A stretch of DNA of 33,665 nucleotides from Dysgonamonadaceae bacterium (GTDB lineage: Bacteria; Bacteroidota; Bacteroidia; Bacteroidales; Dysgonomonadaceae), in NCBI GenBank assembly GCA_031269865.1, contig JAISYO010000123.1, forward strand, positions 1 to 33,665. The letters are read 5' to 3'. The translations under genes were made by a program, and so were the position numbers. Shown here in pieces: positions 17,951-26,703 of the stretch; positions within the stretch are counted from its first letter, which is position 1; every line of letters begins with the position of its first letter. The notes beneath the pieces are model-generated. The model did no database searches, was not told the origin of the DNA, and saw only the letters and a program-made list of their open reading frames with translations.

Positions 17951-18793
17951 ATGGAACAGCCTTCAAAACCTGTATTTAAAATCGACATCGAAAACGTCTT
18001 ACAATCCAAAGCGCCAAAGTATCACAAGCGGATACCTCGGTTTGTCATCAATTACATCAAGCGCATTATCCATCAAGACGACATCAATGGGATTATTGTG
18101 CGCAACAACCATCGAGACGGCGTGGATTTTATGCAAGCCTTGGTTTCGGACGAATTTAAGGTTAATCTTCGTGTGGAAGGGGAAGAATTTATTCCGAAAG
18201 AAGGGCGTTTCGTTTTCGTGTCGAACCACCCGCTCGGCGGATTGGACGGGATATGCCTCTCGGCGTACATCGGCGAAAAATGCGACAGGAAAATAAAATG
18301 CCTTGTGAACGACGTGCTGCTGAACATCAAAAATTTAGAGTCCATTTTCGTCCCCATCAACAAATACGGTTCGCAAGCGAAAAATTCAACCCTCGCCATC
18401 AATGAGGCTTATGCTTCCGACAATCAAATCATTACCTTTCCAGCAGGGCTCTGTTCCCGAAAAATCGGCAGGGAAATAACCGATTTGCCTTGGCAAAAAA
18501 ACGTTGTGGTAAAGGCGGTGGAACATCGGCGCGACATCATTCCCGTCCATTTCGAAGGGCGGAACTCGAATTTTTTCTACAACCTCTCGAAGCTGCGGAA
18601 AAAAATCGGGGTAAAATTCAATTTCGAGTTGGTTTACCTGCCCGATGAAATGTTCAAGAACAAAGGGGCAACTTTCGGCATCACTTTCGGGAAACCGATT
18701 CCGTGGCAATCGCTCGACAAATCAAAAACGCCCGCACAATGGGCAAAACACATAAGGGAACAGGTTTATACGTTGAAAAAACAACCAAAATAA
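17951..18793 (+). CDS. glsA: PlsC-type lysophospholipid/O-acyltransferase, probable glycine-lipid O-acyltransferase (GlsA-like)
   Basis: FVSNHPLGGLDG (NHxxxxD variant), ITFPAGLCSRKIG; followed by the GNAT-type partner. Confidence 0.75.
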   Translation: MEQPSKPVFKIDIENVLQSKAPKYHKRIPRFVINYIKRIIHQDDINGIIVRNNHRDGVDFMQALVSDEFKVNLRVEGEEFIPKEGRFVFVSNHPLGGLDGICLSAYIGEKCDRKIKCLVNDVLLNIKNLESIFVPINKYGSQAKNSTLAINEAYASDNQIITFPAGLCSRKIGREITDLPWQKNVVVKAVEHRRDIIPVHFEGRNSNFFYNLSKLRKKIGVKFNFELVYLPDEMFKNKGATFGITFGKPIPWQSLDKSKTPAQWAKHIREQVYTLKKQPK

Positions 18794-18803
18794 CGGCACG
18801 ACG

Positions 18804-19802
18804 ATGGAAAAAATAATCGAACCGGTAGAGAAAAGTTTGCTGAAAAGCGAACTGACTTGGCAGAAAAGAATGCGGCGGACAAACAAAGCCGACAACGAAA
18901 TTTATATCTTTACCGCGCACGACTCGCCCAACCTGATGCGCGAGGTGGGACGGCTGCGCGAAATCGCCTTCCGCCATTACGGTGGCGGAACAGGGCTTGA
19001 AGCGGACATCGACAAGTACGACACGATGGACAAGCCCTATTCTCAACTCATCGTGTGGGATTCCGAAAAAGAGGAAATACTTGGGGGATACCGCTTTATT
19101 TCGGGGCAGTGCGTGGATTTCGACGAAAACGGCAAACCAATGTTGGCAACGGCGCACCTGCTCAATTTCTCAAAAAATTTCATCGAGAACTACCTGCCTC
19201 ATACCGTGGAACTCGGGCGCTCGTTTGTGTCGCTCGAATACCAATCCACCCTGATGAGCCGCAAAGGTATTTTCGCGCTCGACAACTTGTGGGACGGCTT
19301 GGGCGCACTAACGGTTATCGATCCCTCGCTCAGGTATTTTTTCGGCAAGGTAACAATGTACGGCACCTACAACAAACAGGCACGCAATATGATACTCTAT
19401 TTCCTGAACAAGCATTTCCCCGATCACGAACAATTGGTGTCGCCCATCAAGCCCTTGGAAACCAACACCGACGTGGATACGATGCAGCAACTCTTCAAGC
19501 ACAACACGTTTAAAGACGACTACAAGATATTGAACCGCGAAGTACGCGCCTTGGGCTTGAATATCCCCCCGCTCGTCAATGCCTATATGAGCCTCTCGCC
19601 CTCGATGCGGTTTTTCGGCACGGCTATCAACGACGAGTTCGGCGACGTGGAAGAATCGGGAATCCTCATCGAAATCAGCCAAATTTTAGAGGATAAGCGC
19701 GTGCGCCACATCGAATCGTATTTGCGGAGTAACCCCGGAAAAAGGCTGATCGCCTCGCTGAAAAAAGCCATTTCGGGAAAGAAATTGCGGAGGAAAAAAT
19801 AA
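18804..19802 (+). CDS. glsB: GNAT-type N-acyltransferase, hemolysin/OlsB family, probable glycine-lipid N-acyltransferase (GlsB-like)
   Basis: AHDSPNLMREVGRLREIAFRHYGGGTG, VELGRSFVSLEYQ; pairing with the PlsC-like gene. Confidence 0.75.
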   Translation: MEKIIEPVEKSLLKSELTWQKRMRRTNKADNEIYIFTAHDSPNLMREVGRLREIAFRHYGGGTGLEADIDKYDTMDKPYSQLIVWDSEKEEILGGYRFISGQCVDFDENGKPMLATAHLLNFSKNFIENYLPHTVELGRSFVSLEYQSTLMSRKGIFALDNLWDGLGALTVIDPSLRYFFGKVTMYGTYNKQARNMILYFLNKHFPDHEQLVSPIKPLETNTDVDTMQQLFKHNTFKDDYKILNREVRALGLNIPPLVNAYMSLSPSMRFFGTAINDEFGDVEESGILIEISQILEDKRVRHIESYLRSNPGKRLIASLKKAISGKKLRRKK

Positions 19803-19957
19803 GGGGATTTTGAATAATCTGAACATCAATCAGTTGAAATATATTAGTCCGAGAAAAAACAGTCTTGTTAATAACTTTTTTCTTCTATAATCGTCTTTAA
19901 TTGACAATTTTTTGCATCTTTACCGTTGAAAATTATAGAGGTAACAACGAATAAGAT

Positions 19958-20134
19958 ATGCCGAGGGCAAAACCATACAATCGTTTCACAGGTGCTTCGA
20001 TGTTTTCGAGCACGGGCATTGCAGAACAATATTTTTCTGATGTAGGAATTGATATTGTTGATAATCTTGGCAAAGACATTAGCCATAGTATTTCAGACCT
20101 TACGCTTTCTAAATTTGCAACTGCCGGAATATGA
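19958..20134 (+). pseudogene. Small ORF, possible remnant of a DNA cytosine-5 methyltransferase N-terminus
   Basis: 58-aa MPRAKPYNRFTGASMFSSTGIAEQYFSDVGIDIVDNLGKDISHSISDLTLSKFATAGI; FSSTGIAEQYF resembles C5-MTase motif I region; stop overlaps next ATG (ATGA). Confidence 0.4.
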
Positions 20135-20889
20135 TAACAATAACGCACGAAAATAATATGCAGTTGATGGCGAGGTATCCCGACAAATACTTCGACCTTG
20201 CAATAGTTGACCCGCCGTATGGAATTTTGAATAAAACTCCACGAGGCGGCGACCATAAATTTAATAAAGACGAGTACAGCCAATGGGACACAAAGCCTGA
20301 TGATGAATATTTCAATGAATTATTTCGTGTTTCAAAAAATCAGATCATTTGGGGCGGCAACTATTTTGGACAGCTTTGGACAAGAAGTGAATATAACAAA
20401 GGATTTATTATCTGGGACAAAAATCAACCTGAAACATTAAACAATTTTTCAATGGCGGAAATGGCTTGGAGTTCTCTTGACAGACCTTCAAAAATCTTTC
20501 ATTTCAGCGTTCGCAAAAATCGCAATAAAACACATCCGACACAAAAACCCGTTGAGTTGTACGAATGGCTGTTGAAAATGTACGCCAATCCAACCGACAA
20601 AATTTTGGACACGCATTTAGGCAGCGGTACGATTGCGATTGCCTGCTACAAAGTGGGCATTAGTTTGACTGCTTGCGAAATTAGCGAGGAGTATTTTTTT
20701 AAGGCATTAGAAAAAATAAAGGAGGTTGGCCCAACCGTTGAAATTAAATTGCAGGACGACGTTTTTTCCCTGACATTTCCACACCAAACAGAGCCGACGA
20801 ACAAAAAATACCCGTTATACAAAGAACAATCCGCACAGTTGCAACTTCTGATGGAAAACAAAGCCACTGCAAGCAATCCCCATCGTTAA
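20131..20889 (+). CDS. Site-specific DNA methyltransferase (probable adenine-N6)
   Basis: DPPYG (motif IV), then HPTQKPVELYEWLL and DTHLGSGTIAIACYKVG (motif I): beta-class order. Confidence 0.88.
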   Translation: MITITHENNMQLMARYPDKYFDLAIVDPPYGILNKTPRGGDHKFNKDEYSQWDTKPDDEYFNELFRVSKNQIIWGGNYFGQLWTRSEYNKGFIIWDKNQPETLNNFSMAEMAWSSLDRPSKIFHFSVRKNRNKTHPTQKPVELYEWLLKMYANPTDKILDTHLGSGTIAIACYKVGISLTACEISEEYFFKALEKIKEVGPTVEIKLQDDVFSLTFPHQTEPTNKKYPLYKEQSAQLQLLMENKATASNPHR

Positions 20890-20958
20890 AAAAAATCAGG
20901 GGGGCAAAACATTCTTCCCCCCACATTGTTTACCACCTGAAATTGTGTTTTTGACGGA

Positions 20959-21645
20959 ATGAAAAAAATAAACATCGCAATCGACGGCTTCTCATCAAGT
21001 GGGAAAAGCACCATCGCCAAAGGCTTGGCAAAAAAAATCGGCTACATTTACATCGACAGCGGCGCAATGTACCGCGCCGTATCGCTATTTGCCATTCGAA
21101 ACGGGTGGATAAGCGATTCCGCCATCGACGAGAAAGCCTTGGAATCTCAGGTCCCAGACATCTGCATCTCGTTCAAAACCAACGCGCAAGGACAGCAGGA
21201 AACCTACCTGAACAGCGAAAACGTGGAAAAAGAAATCCGCAATTTGAAAGTAGCCGACGGCGCAAGCCGCGTGAGCACGATTGGTTTTGTCCGCCGCGAG
21301 TTGGTTCGCCAACAACAAGCGATGGGAAAAGAAAAAGGCGTGGTAATGGACGGGCGCGACATCGGGACGGTGGTGTTCCCCGACGCGGAATTGAAAATCT
21401 ACGTGAACGCCTCGCCGGAAATACGCGCAAAACGCCGCTTCGACGAATTGACGGCGAAAGGCGAAAACGTGAGTTATGCCGACGTGCTCGCCAACGTCAA
21501 GGAACGCGACGAGCGGGACACTACCCGCAGCGAAAGCCCCCTGCGCAAAGCGGTGGACGCCGTTGAATTGGACAATTCTCGTATGGGTATGGACGAACAA
21601 CTGCAATGGGCGTTCGACTTGTTTTACAAGGCTACAGCGACATAA
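20959..21645 (+). CDS. cmk: Cytidylate kinase
   Basis: NIAIDGFSSSGKSTIAKGLA, YIDSGAMYRAV, VVMDGRDIGTVVFPDAELKIYV. Confidence 0.95.
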   Translation: MKKINIAIDGFSSSGKSTIAKGLAKKIGYIYIDSGAMYRAVSLFAIRNGWISDSAIDEKALESQVPDICISFKTNAQGQQETYLNSENVEKEIRNLKVADGASRVSTIGFVRRELVRQQQAMGKEKGVVMDGRDIGTVVFPDAELKIYVNASPEIRAKRRFDELTAKGENVSYADVLANVKERDERDTTRSESPLRKAVDAVELDNSRMGMDEQLQWAFDLFYKATAT

Positions 21646-21649
21646 TCCG

Positions 21650-22534
21650 ATGGGAAAAATGGAGATAGACAAACGATCGGGCTGTTGCTTCGGCGTTGCA
21701 AACGCCCTCAAAAAAGCCGAGGAAGAGCTCAATCGTGGCGGTACGCTCTACTGCCTCGGCGACATCGTGCACAACAACCTCGAAGTGGAAAGGCTCGCCA
21801 AAATGGGCTTGGTTACCATCAACCACGATCAGATGAAAGAGTTGAAAAACGTCCGCGTGTTGCTTCGTGCGCATGGCGAACCGCCAAGCACCTACCAAAT
21901 TGCACGCGAAAACAACATCGAAATCATTGACGCTTCGTGTCCGGTGGTGCTCAGCCTGCAAAAGCGCATCAAGAATAAATTTATGGAAAAGCCCGAAGAA
22001 ACCTCGCAAATCGTCATCTACGGAAAGAAGGGGCACGCGGAAGTGAACGGACTTCTTGGGCAAACCGACTCGAAAGCCATTGTGATTGAGAAAAAAGAGG
22101 ACATTGACAAGCTCGATTTTTCAAAAAACATCTCGCTCTTTTCGCAGACTACCAAATCGCTCGAAGGCTTGGCGGAAGTGGGCGAAATGATTAAGGAACG
22201 CATCAAGGGCGGCGCCGAATTTGAGTATTTCGACACCATCTGCCGTCAAGTTTCCAACCGCGTGCCGAACATCAAGGAATTTGCGGCGAAACACGATCTC
22301 GTGCTTTTCATCGCCGGGGAAAAAAGCTCGAACGGGAAAGTCCTTTTTGCTGAATGCAAGGACGTAAACCCAAATTCCTATTTCATTCATTCGCCGGAAG
22401 ACGTGGACACCTCGCTCATCAAAAGCGATATGAGCATCGGAATATGCGGCGCGACTTCCACCCCCGAATGGCAGATGGAAGCCGTCGCAAAAAAAATTCA
22501 AGAGGCTTTCCCCTCTATTCTTTTGGAAGAATAA
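21650..22534 (+). CDS. ispH: 4-hydroxy-3-methylbut-2-enyl diphosphate reductase
   Basis: GCCFGVANAL, LGDIVHNNLEV, RAHGEPP, DASCPVV, GICGATSTP; ATG at 21650 fits better than the track's 21476. Confidence 0.95.
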   Translation: MGKMEIDKRSGCCFGVANALKKAEEELNRGGTLYCLGDIVHNNLEVERLAKMGLVTINHDQMKELKNVRVLLRAHGEPPSTYQIARENNIEIIDASCPVVLSLQKRIKNKFMEKPEETSQIVIYGKKGHAEVNGLLGQTDSKAIVIEKKEDIDKLDFSKNISLFSQTTKSLEGLAEVGEMIKERIKGGAEFEYFDTICRQVSNRVPNIKEFAAKHDLVLFIAGEKSSNGKVLFAECKDVNPNSYFIHSPEDVDTSLIKSDMSIGICGATSTPEWQMEAVAKKIQEAFPSILLEE

Positions 22535-22547
22535 GGGAAAATTTGCA

Positions 22548-23315
22548 CTATATCAATCCAGCCTTTTCCACCAAATCGGGATCGATCATAATGCGTCCGC
22601 AATACTCGCAGACGATGATTTTCTTGCCCAATTTAATGTCCATTTGCCGTTGGGGCGGGATTTTGTTGAAGCAACCGCCACACGCGCCGCGCTGAATGGG
22701 CACGATTCCCAAACCGTTGCGGGCGTTTTTGCGAATGCGCTTGAACGCCGCCAACAAACGCGGTTCGATCAGCGTTTCCATTTTCTTCGCCTTTTCGCGG
22801 ATTTTTTCTTCTTGAGTCTTGGTTTCCAACACAATATCGTCGAGTTCCTTCTTCTTGTGTTCCAAATCCACCGTTTTTTCTTTCAAGGCATTCTCCGATT
22901 TCTCAATTTGTTCCTTCAAACTTTTGCTGTCCTGCGCATATTCGCGGATATGTTTCTCTGCCAACTCTATTTCGAGGGTTTCAAATTCAACTTCCTTCGA
23001 AAGATGATCGTATTCTTTGCTGTTGCGAACGTTTTCGAGCTGTTGGTTGTACCGCTCGATTTTCATTTTGCTCGTCTCAATTTTAACCTTCTGCTGTCGG
23101 ATGGCATCGTCCAAATCCTTCAAGTCAAGGGAGAATTTATTGATGCGCGTACCCAGCCCCGCGATTTCATCGTCGAGATCAGCCACTTCCAAGGGCAGTT
23201 CGCCGCGAAGGGTTTTAATCTTGTCTATCTCGGAAAGATGAGATTGAAGTTTGTACAAGGTTTTCAGTTTGTCTTCCACCGAAACTTCCTTTTCTGCTTT
23301 CTTTTTTGTTGCCAT
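22548..23315 (-). CDS. Coiled-coil C4-type zinc-ribbon protein
   Basis: Long coiled coil then CGGCFNKIPPQ...CEYCGRIM zinc ribbon. Confidence 0.85.
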   Translation of the reverse strand: MATKKKAEKEVSVEDKLKTLYKLQSHLSEIDKIKTLRGELPLEVADLDDEIAGLGTRINKFSLDLKDLDDAIRQQKVKIETSKMKIERYNQQLENVRNSKEYDHLSKEVEFETLEIELAEKHIREYAQDSKSLKEQIEKSENALKEKTVDLEHKKKELDDIVLETKTQEEKIREKAKKMETLIEPRLLAAFKRIRKNARNGLGIVPIQRGACGGCFNKIPPQRQMDIKLGKKIIVCEYCGRIMIDPDLVEKAGLI

Positions 23316-23439
23316 AAAACATTGATTTATTAATTGTTGATTACATCATTTGAAAAAAAATGCAGCAACAAAACAGCCCCCGCTTGTTTTATTACCACAT
23401 CATTTGCAAAAGGCGGGAACCAGTCTGACCGCCTGATTT

Positions 23440-24534
23440 TTACAAATACTTGACCGGGTTCGTGTCGAACGCCGACAAATGCACGACAAAGGTAGGGAAT
23501 TTTTTTGAAATAACATCGAAAAATATCTTTTTTGTGCATATTTCCGACTCGTGATGCCCCACCACCGCCAGCAACATCTTGTCTTCCACGTCATAAAAAT
23601 CGTTGTATTTCGCCTCGCCCGTGATAAATGCGTCCGCCCCATAAGCGATGGCTTCGCCAATCAGGAAGGCGCCAGCACCGCCACACAACGCCACGTCGCG
23701 AATTTCACGTCCGCTAAACGCGGAATGGCGGATCGATGGCAGACGGAACAGGTCTTTGAGCAAATACAAAAATTCCTGTTCCGACATCGGTTCGGGCAAA
23801 ACCCCCACGACACCGCTTCCGAACTGCGTCCATTTATTCGTCAGGGGGTAAAAGTCAAATGCGGGTTCTTCGTAGGGGTGGACGGCAAGCAAGGCACGCA
23901 ACACATCGTTTTGCTTGTGCTTGGGCACTACGGTTTCGATGCGTACTTCCGGCTCGAAATGCAATTTCCCTTTTTCGCCGACGAAGGGGTGCGCGTTATC
24001 CATTGCGCGAAACGAACCCTCGCCGTGCAGGTTATAGCTGCACGAATCGTAATTGCCGATACCCCCAGCCCCTGCGTTGAACAGCGCGGCGCGAACCTGC
24101 TCGGCGTGCGAACCGGGCACGAAAGTTACCAATTTCAGCAAGGCGTTTTTCTGCGGGCTGAGAATGCGCACCTGTTGCAGTTCGAGCATTTCCGCCAGCT
24201 TGAAATTTACACCGCCCGTTGCGTTGTCGAGGTTGGTGTGCGCCGCATAAACCGTCAAATCGTACTTCACGGCTTTCATCAGGCTACGCTCAATGTAGTT
24301 TTTGCCGGTAAGCGATTTCAGGGCGCGAAACATCAGCGGGTGGTGCGACACAATGAGGTTGCAACCCAATGAAAGAGCCTCTTCCACAACATTTTCCGTA
24401 ACGTCGATGCAAAGCAGTACGCCGGTGGCTTCGCGATTGGGATCGCCCACCTGCAAGCCGCTGTTGTCGAAATCTTCCTGCAAAGGAAGCGGCGCAAGCT
24501 GTTCTATCGTTTGTAGTATCTCGCGAATGCGCAT
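23440..24534 (-). CDS. NIF3-family dinuclear metal-centre protein with inserted PII/CutA-like domain
   Basis: DFDNSGLQVGDP, VSHHPLMFRALKSL, YAAHTNLDNATGGVN, AFITGEAKYND; insert with AVHPYEEPAFDFYPL. Start at MRIREILQ. Confidence 0.9.
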   Translation of the reverse strand: MRIREILQTIEQLAPLPLQEDFDNSGLQVGDPNREATGVLLCIDVTENVVEEALSLGCNLIVSHHPLMFRALKSLTGKNYIERSLMKAVKYDLTVYAAHTNLDNATGGVNFKLAEMLELQQVRILSPQKNALLKLVTFVPGSHAEQVRAALFNAGAGGIGNYDSCSYNLHGEGSFRAMDNAHPFVGEKGKLHFEPEVRIETVVPKHKQNDVLRALLAVHPYEEPAFDFYPLTNKWTQFGSGVVGVLPEPMSEQEFLYLLKDLFRLPSIRHSAFSGREIRDVALCGGAGAFLIGEAIAYGADAFITGEAKYNDFYDVEDKMLLAVVGHHESEICTKKIFFDVISKKFPTFVVHLSAFDTNPVKYL

Positions 24535-24550
24535 AGCAGGGTATTTTTTA

Positions 24551-24609
24551 CAAAGATAGTGAAAGTTGAGCGCAAAAAACAAACTTGTTTGATTTTTTGC
24601 CGAAACGCA
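24551..24609 (-). promoter_or_regulatory. nif3-gene promoter module with CAAACAAGTTTG inverted repeat
   Basis: Minus strand GTTTG-N21-TATCTTTG; inverted repeat overlaps the -33 box; shared with parB promoter. Confidence 0.6.
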
Positions 24610-24692
24610 CCCGATCTTTTTCAAATGTACATCAATTTGCCGGATTTGAAATGTATTTTGATTTTTTTCATCGCTTGTTTTCGTTTATCGGT

Positions 24693-24720
24693 AAGAAGCT
24701 GTTTAAATTTTACAGCTGAT
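24693..24720 (+). repeat. Dispersed hairpin repeat copy R1
   Basis: AAGAAGCTGTTTAAATTTTACAGCT. Confidence 0.6.
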
Positions 24721-24844
24721 CTTTTTTATCGCTATTTTAAGATGGATTTTTTGCTTTTCAGTTGAAGATTTAGCGGGCTAAATCGAGAATGACAAGTGAA
24801 AAATACGCTTAAAAGAGCAGAAAAAAGTAGATGGGAATACTATA

Positions 24845-24894
24845 AGATATTATTTTGTTAAAATTTAAAACAGCTTCTTAGAAACTGTTTAAAC
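24845..24894 (-). repeat. Dispersed hairpin repeat copies R2/R2b, head-to-head
   Basis: CTAAGAAGCTGTTTTAAATTTTAACAAAATA (minus) abutting CTTAGAAACTGTTTAAA (plus). Confidence 0.65.
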
Positions 24895-24918
24895 ACCCAT
24901 TGTGCCTTTGCAAGAATT

Positions 24919-25065
24919 TACTCCGTAGGAGTATTCCGTAAATAACCCCCGATGCAATCGGGGGATGCTGAAACAAGTTCAGCATGACGGTGTGTTCAAC
25001 TCCTTCGGAGTTGGGTGGAGGGGCATTTCCTTCCCCACACTGCGGCTTGCACGGGGTTATGCAAG
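24919..25065. repeat. Second palindrome cluster (five hairpins)
   Basis: TACTCC-GTA-GGAGTA; CCCCCGAT-GCA-ATCGGGGG; ATGCTGAA-ACAAG-TTCAGCAT; CAACTCC-TTC-GGAGTTG; CTTGCA-8 nt-TGCAAG. Confidence 0.8.
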
Positions 25066-25111
25066 GGATAGCCTTACCGGGCTAAAAACACAAATGCACA
25101 ACAAGTTTCGC

Positions 25112-25134
25112 TAAAATTTTAATAGTTTCTAAAC
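25112..25134 (-). repeat. Dispersed hairpin repeat copy R3
   Basis: Minus strand GTTTAGAAACTATTAAAATTTTA. Confidence 0.45.
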
Positions 25135-25140
25135 ATTTAC

Positions 25141-25148
25141 TATATTTG
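25141..25148 (+). promoter_or_regulatory. -7 promoter element for the YtxH cassette
   Basis: TATATTTG matches TAnnTTTG. Confidence 0.5.
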
Positions 25149-25248
25149 CGCGTTTAAATAAATGCAGATGCTGCATCACAGCGTATCAAAATACAATACA
25201 AAAGAAAACAGACAAAACTATTTTATTCACTAACTAACAAATAAAATT

Positions 25249-25491
25249 ATGAAATCAGAAGCTAAATTATTATTGGGATTAGGAATCGGCGTTGCTCTCG
25301 GCGCGGCGGTGGGTTACATTATGGGTAGTGACAAAAAAGAAGAGTGGCTCGAACAAGCCAACGCTTTTGCCGACAAGGTACGCGCAAACGTGAAATCGGC
25401 GATTTACCGCGGTAAATCAGAAGTGAACGACTTGAAAGAAGACATCGACGACATTGCCGAAATCGCCAAGAGAGAACTCGCCAAAAAATAA
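25249..25491 (+). CDS. YtxH domain-containing protein
   Basis: LLLGLGIGVALGAAVGYIMGSDKKEEW N-terminal TM then amphipathic helix. Confidence 0.75.
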   Translation: MKSEAKLLLGLGIGVALGAAVGYIMGSDKKEEWLEQANAFADKVRANVKSAIYRGKSEVNDLKEDIDDIAEIAKRELAKK

Positions 25492-25513
25492 ACCGCCTTA
25501 ATTTACCCAGACG

Positions 25514-25870
25514 ATGGAAGAAAAAAAAGCAAGTACATTGTTCGAGGAAATGAAAGACGATGTATCAAGTTATGTGCAGAACACCATTGAGTTAGCCAAA
25601 CTCGAAGCTTTCGAGAAATTAGCCAAAGGCTCGGCAATGGCGGCACATAACCTGATACTGCTGTTCATATCCCTTTTCCTACTGCTACTCGTTTTCGTAA
25701 CAGCCGGCTTGTATTTGGGGCAACTCTTGCAAAACCTTTGGATGGGATTCGGCATCGTTTCGCTGTTCAACCTCTTGCTGCTGCTGATTATCCTGTCGGT
25801 GGGCAAGAAAATGAAAAGCTCTATCACAAACAGAGTCATCGCCTTCCTGATGGAAAAAGACGACGACTGA
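25514..25870 (+). CDS. Phage holin family (Holin-X-like) membrane protein
   Basis: Two TM segments, SYVQNTIELAKLEAFEKLAKG N-terminus, typical gene order after ytxH-like gene. Confidence 0.65.
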   Translation: MEEKKASTLFEEMKDDVSSYVQNTIELAKLEAFEKLAKGSAMAAHNLILLFISLFLLLLVFVTAGLYLGQLLQNLWMGFGIVSLFNLLLLLIILSVGKKMKSSITNRVIAFLMEKDDD

Positions 25871-25885
25871 CAACAAAACACAACA

Positions 25886-26257
25886 ATGAGAACGTATAAA
25901 TTAACACCCCTCGAACAACTTCAATTAGAGAAAAAAAAGGTTCGCGAAGAACGCGCCGTGGCGGAACAACGCTTGGTTTATCAATTGCAGTACATCAACG
26001 ACAATTGGGGCTCGTTAATTACACGCGGGATAAGTTCGTCTATCAAAAACAAGTTTTTCGAGCGAATGGAAGGGATTTCCGTTTTCGACACGGTAGCCGC
26101 CCCCCTCATCGGCAAAAGCAGCAACCCTTGGCTGAACTTCGCCACATCGAACCTGCCCCTATTGCGAAACGTGGCGTGGGGTTTGCTCAAACCAGCCCTG
26201 ATGGCTTACGCCACAAAAAAAATAACCTCGCTGATTTTCGGAAAGAGAAAGAAATAA
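25886..26257 (+). CDS. Conserved hypothetical protein, third gene of the YtxH/holin cassette
   Basis: Intact ORF 15 nt after the holin-like gene; charged N-terminus, hydrophobic C-terminus. Confidence 0.7.
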   Translation: MRTYKLTPLEQLQLEKKKVREERAVAEQRLVYQLQYINDNWGSLITRGISSSIKNKFFERMEGISVFDTVAAPLIGKSSNPWLNFATSNLPLLRNVAWGLLKPALMAYATKKITSLIFGKRKK

Positions 26258-26330
26258 GAGAATTGAGAATTAAGAGGGCGGTACGCCATCATTTTGTCCT
26301 TTTGTAGTATGGTAAATATATTAAAAAACA

Positions 26331-26642
26331 TTGACTGGAAAGGGTATAAAACAATCGGTTATGGCAGAGCGTATGGGAATCGCGCAGGCCGCGTATTCCA
26401 ATTATGTGAACCGTAACAACGATATTCCGTTCAATCGTTTAACACAAATAGCAAATGTTTTGGGCGTTTCTGTGATAGACATTATTACATACCCTGAAAA
26501 ATAGGTTGAGTCGGATTCAATTTTGGCGGAAAAGGAAAGCGGAAAAGTGGCGGTTATGTTCGAAGTTTCCCCCCGCAACAAAGATATGCTTCTCAAATTG
26601 GTACTCGAAGAAATGACAACCGAAAAAATAAAAAATAGATGA
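26331..26642 (+). pseudogene. XRE-family helix-turn-helix protein, interrupted by in-frame TAG
   Basis: GKGIKQSVMAERMGIAQAAYSNYVNRNNDIPFNRLTQIANVLGVSVIDIITYPEK-TAG-VESDSILAEKESGKVAVMFEVSPRNKDMLLKLVLEEMTTEKIKNR. Confidence 0.65.
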
Positions 26643-26703
26643 ATTTCTTTTCAAAATTATTCAACCGCACCCCTCTCATTTTCCATTTTCCATTCTCAAT
26701 TTT

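Noticed and set aside
21476-21649. N-terminal extension of IspH in the ORF track
   Set aside because: Out-of-frame overlap with cmk; ATG 21650 gives the canonical IspH start.
24919-25065. CRISPR array
   Set aside because: Palindromes differ in sequence and there are no regularly spaced identical repeats; no cas genes in the window.
25514-25870. Prophage holin/lysis module
   Set aside because: No endolysin, integrase or structural genes nearby; Holin-X-like proteins are common chromosomal genes next to YtxH-type genes.
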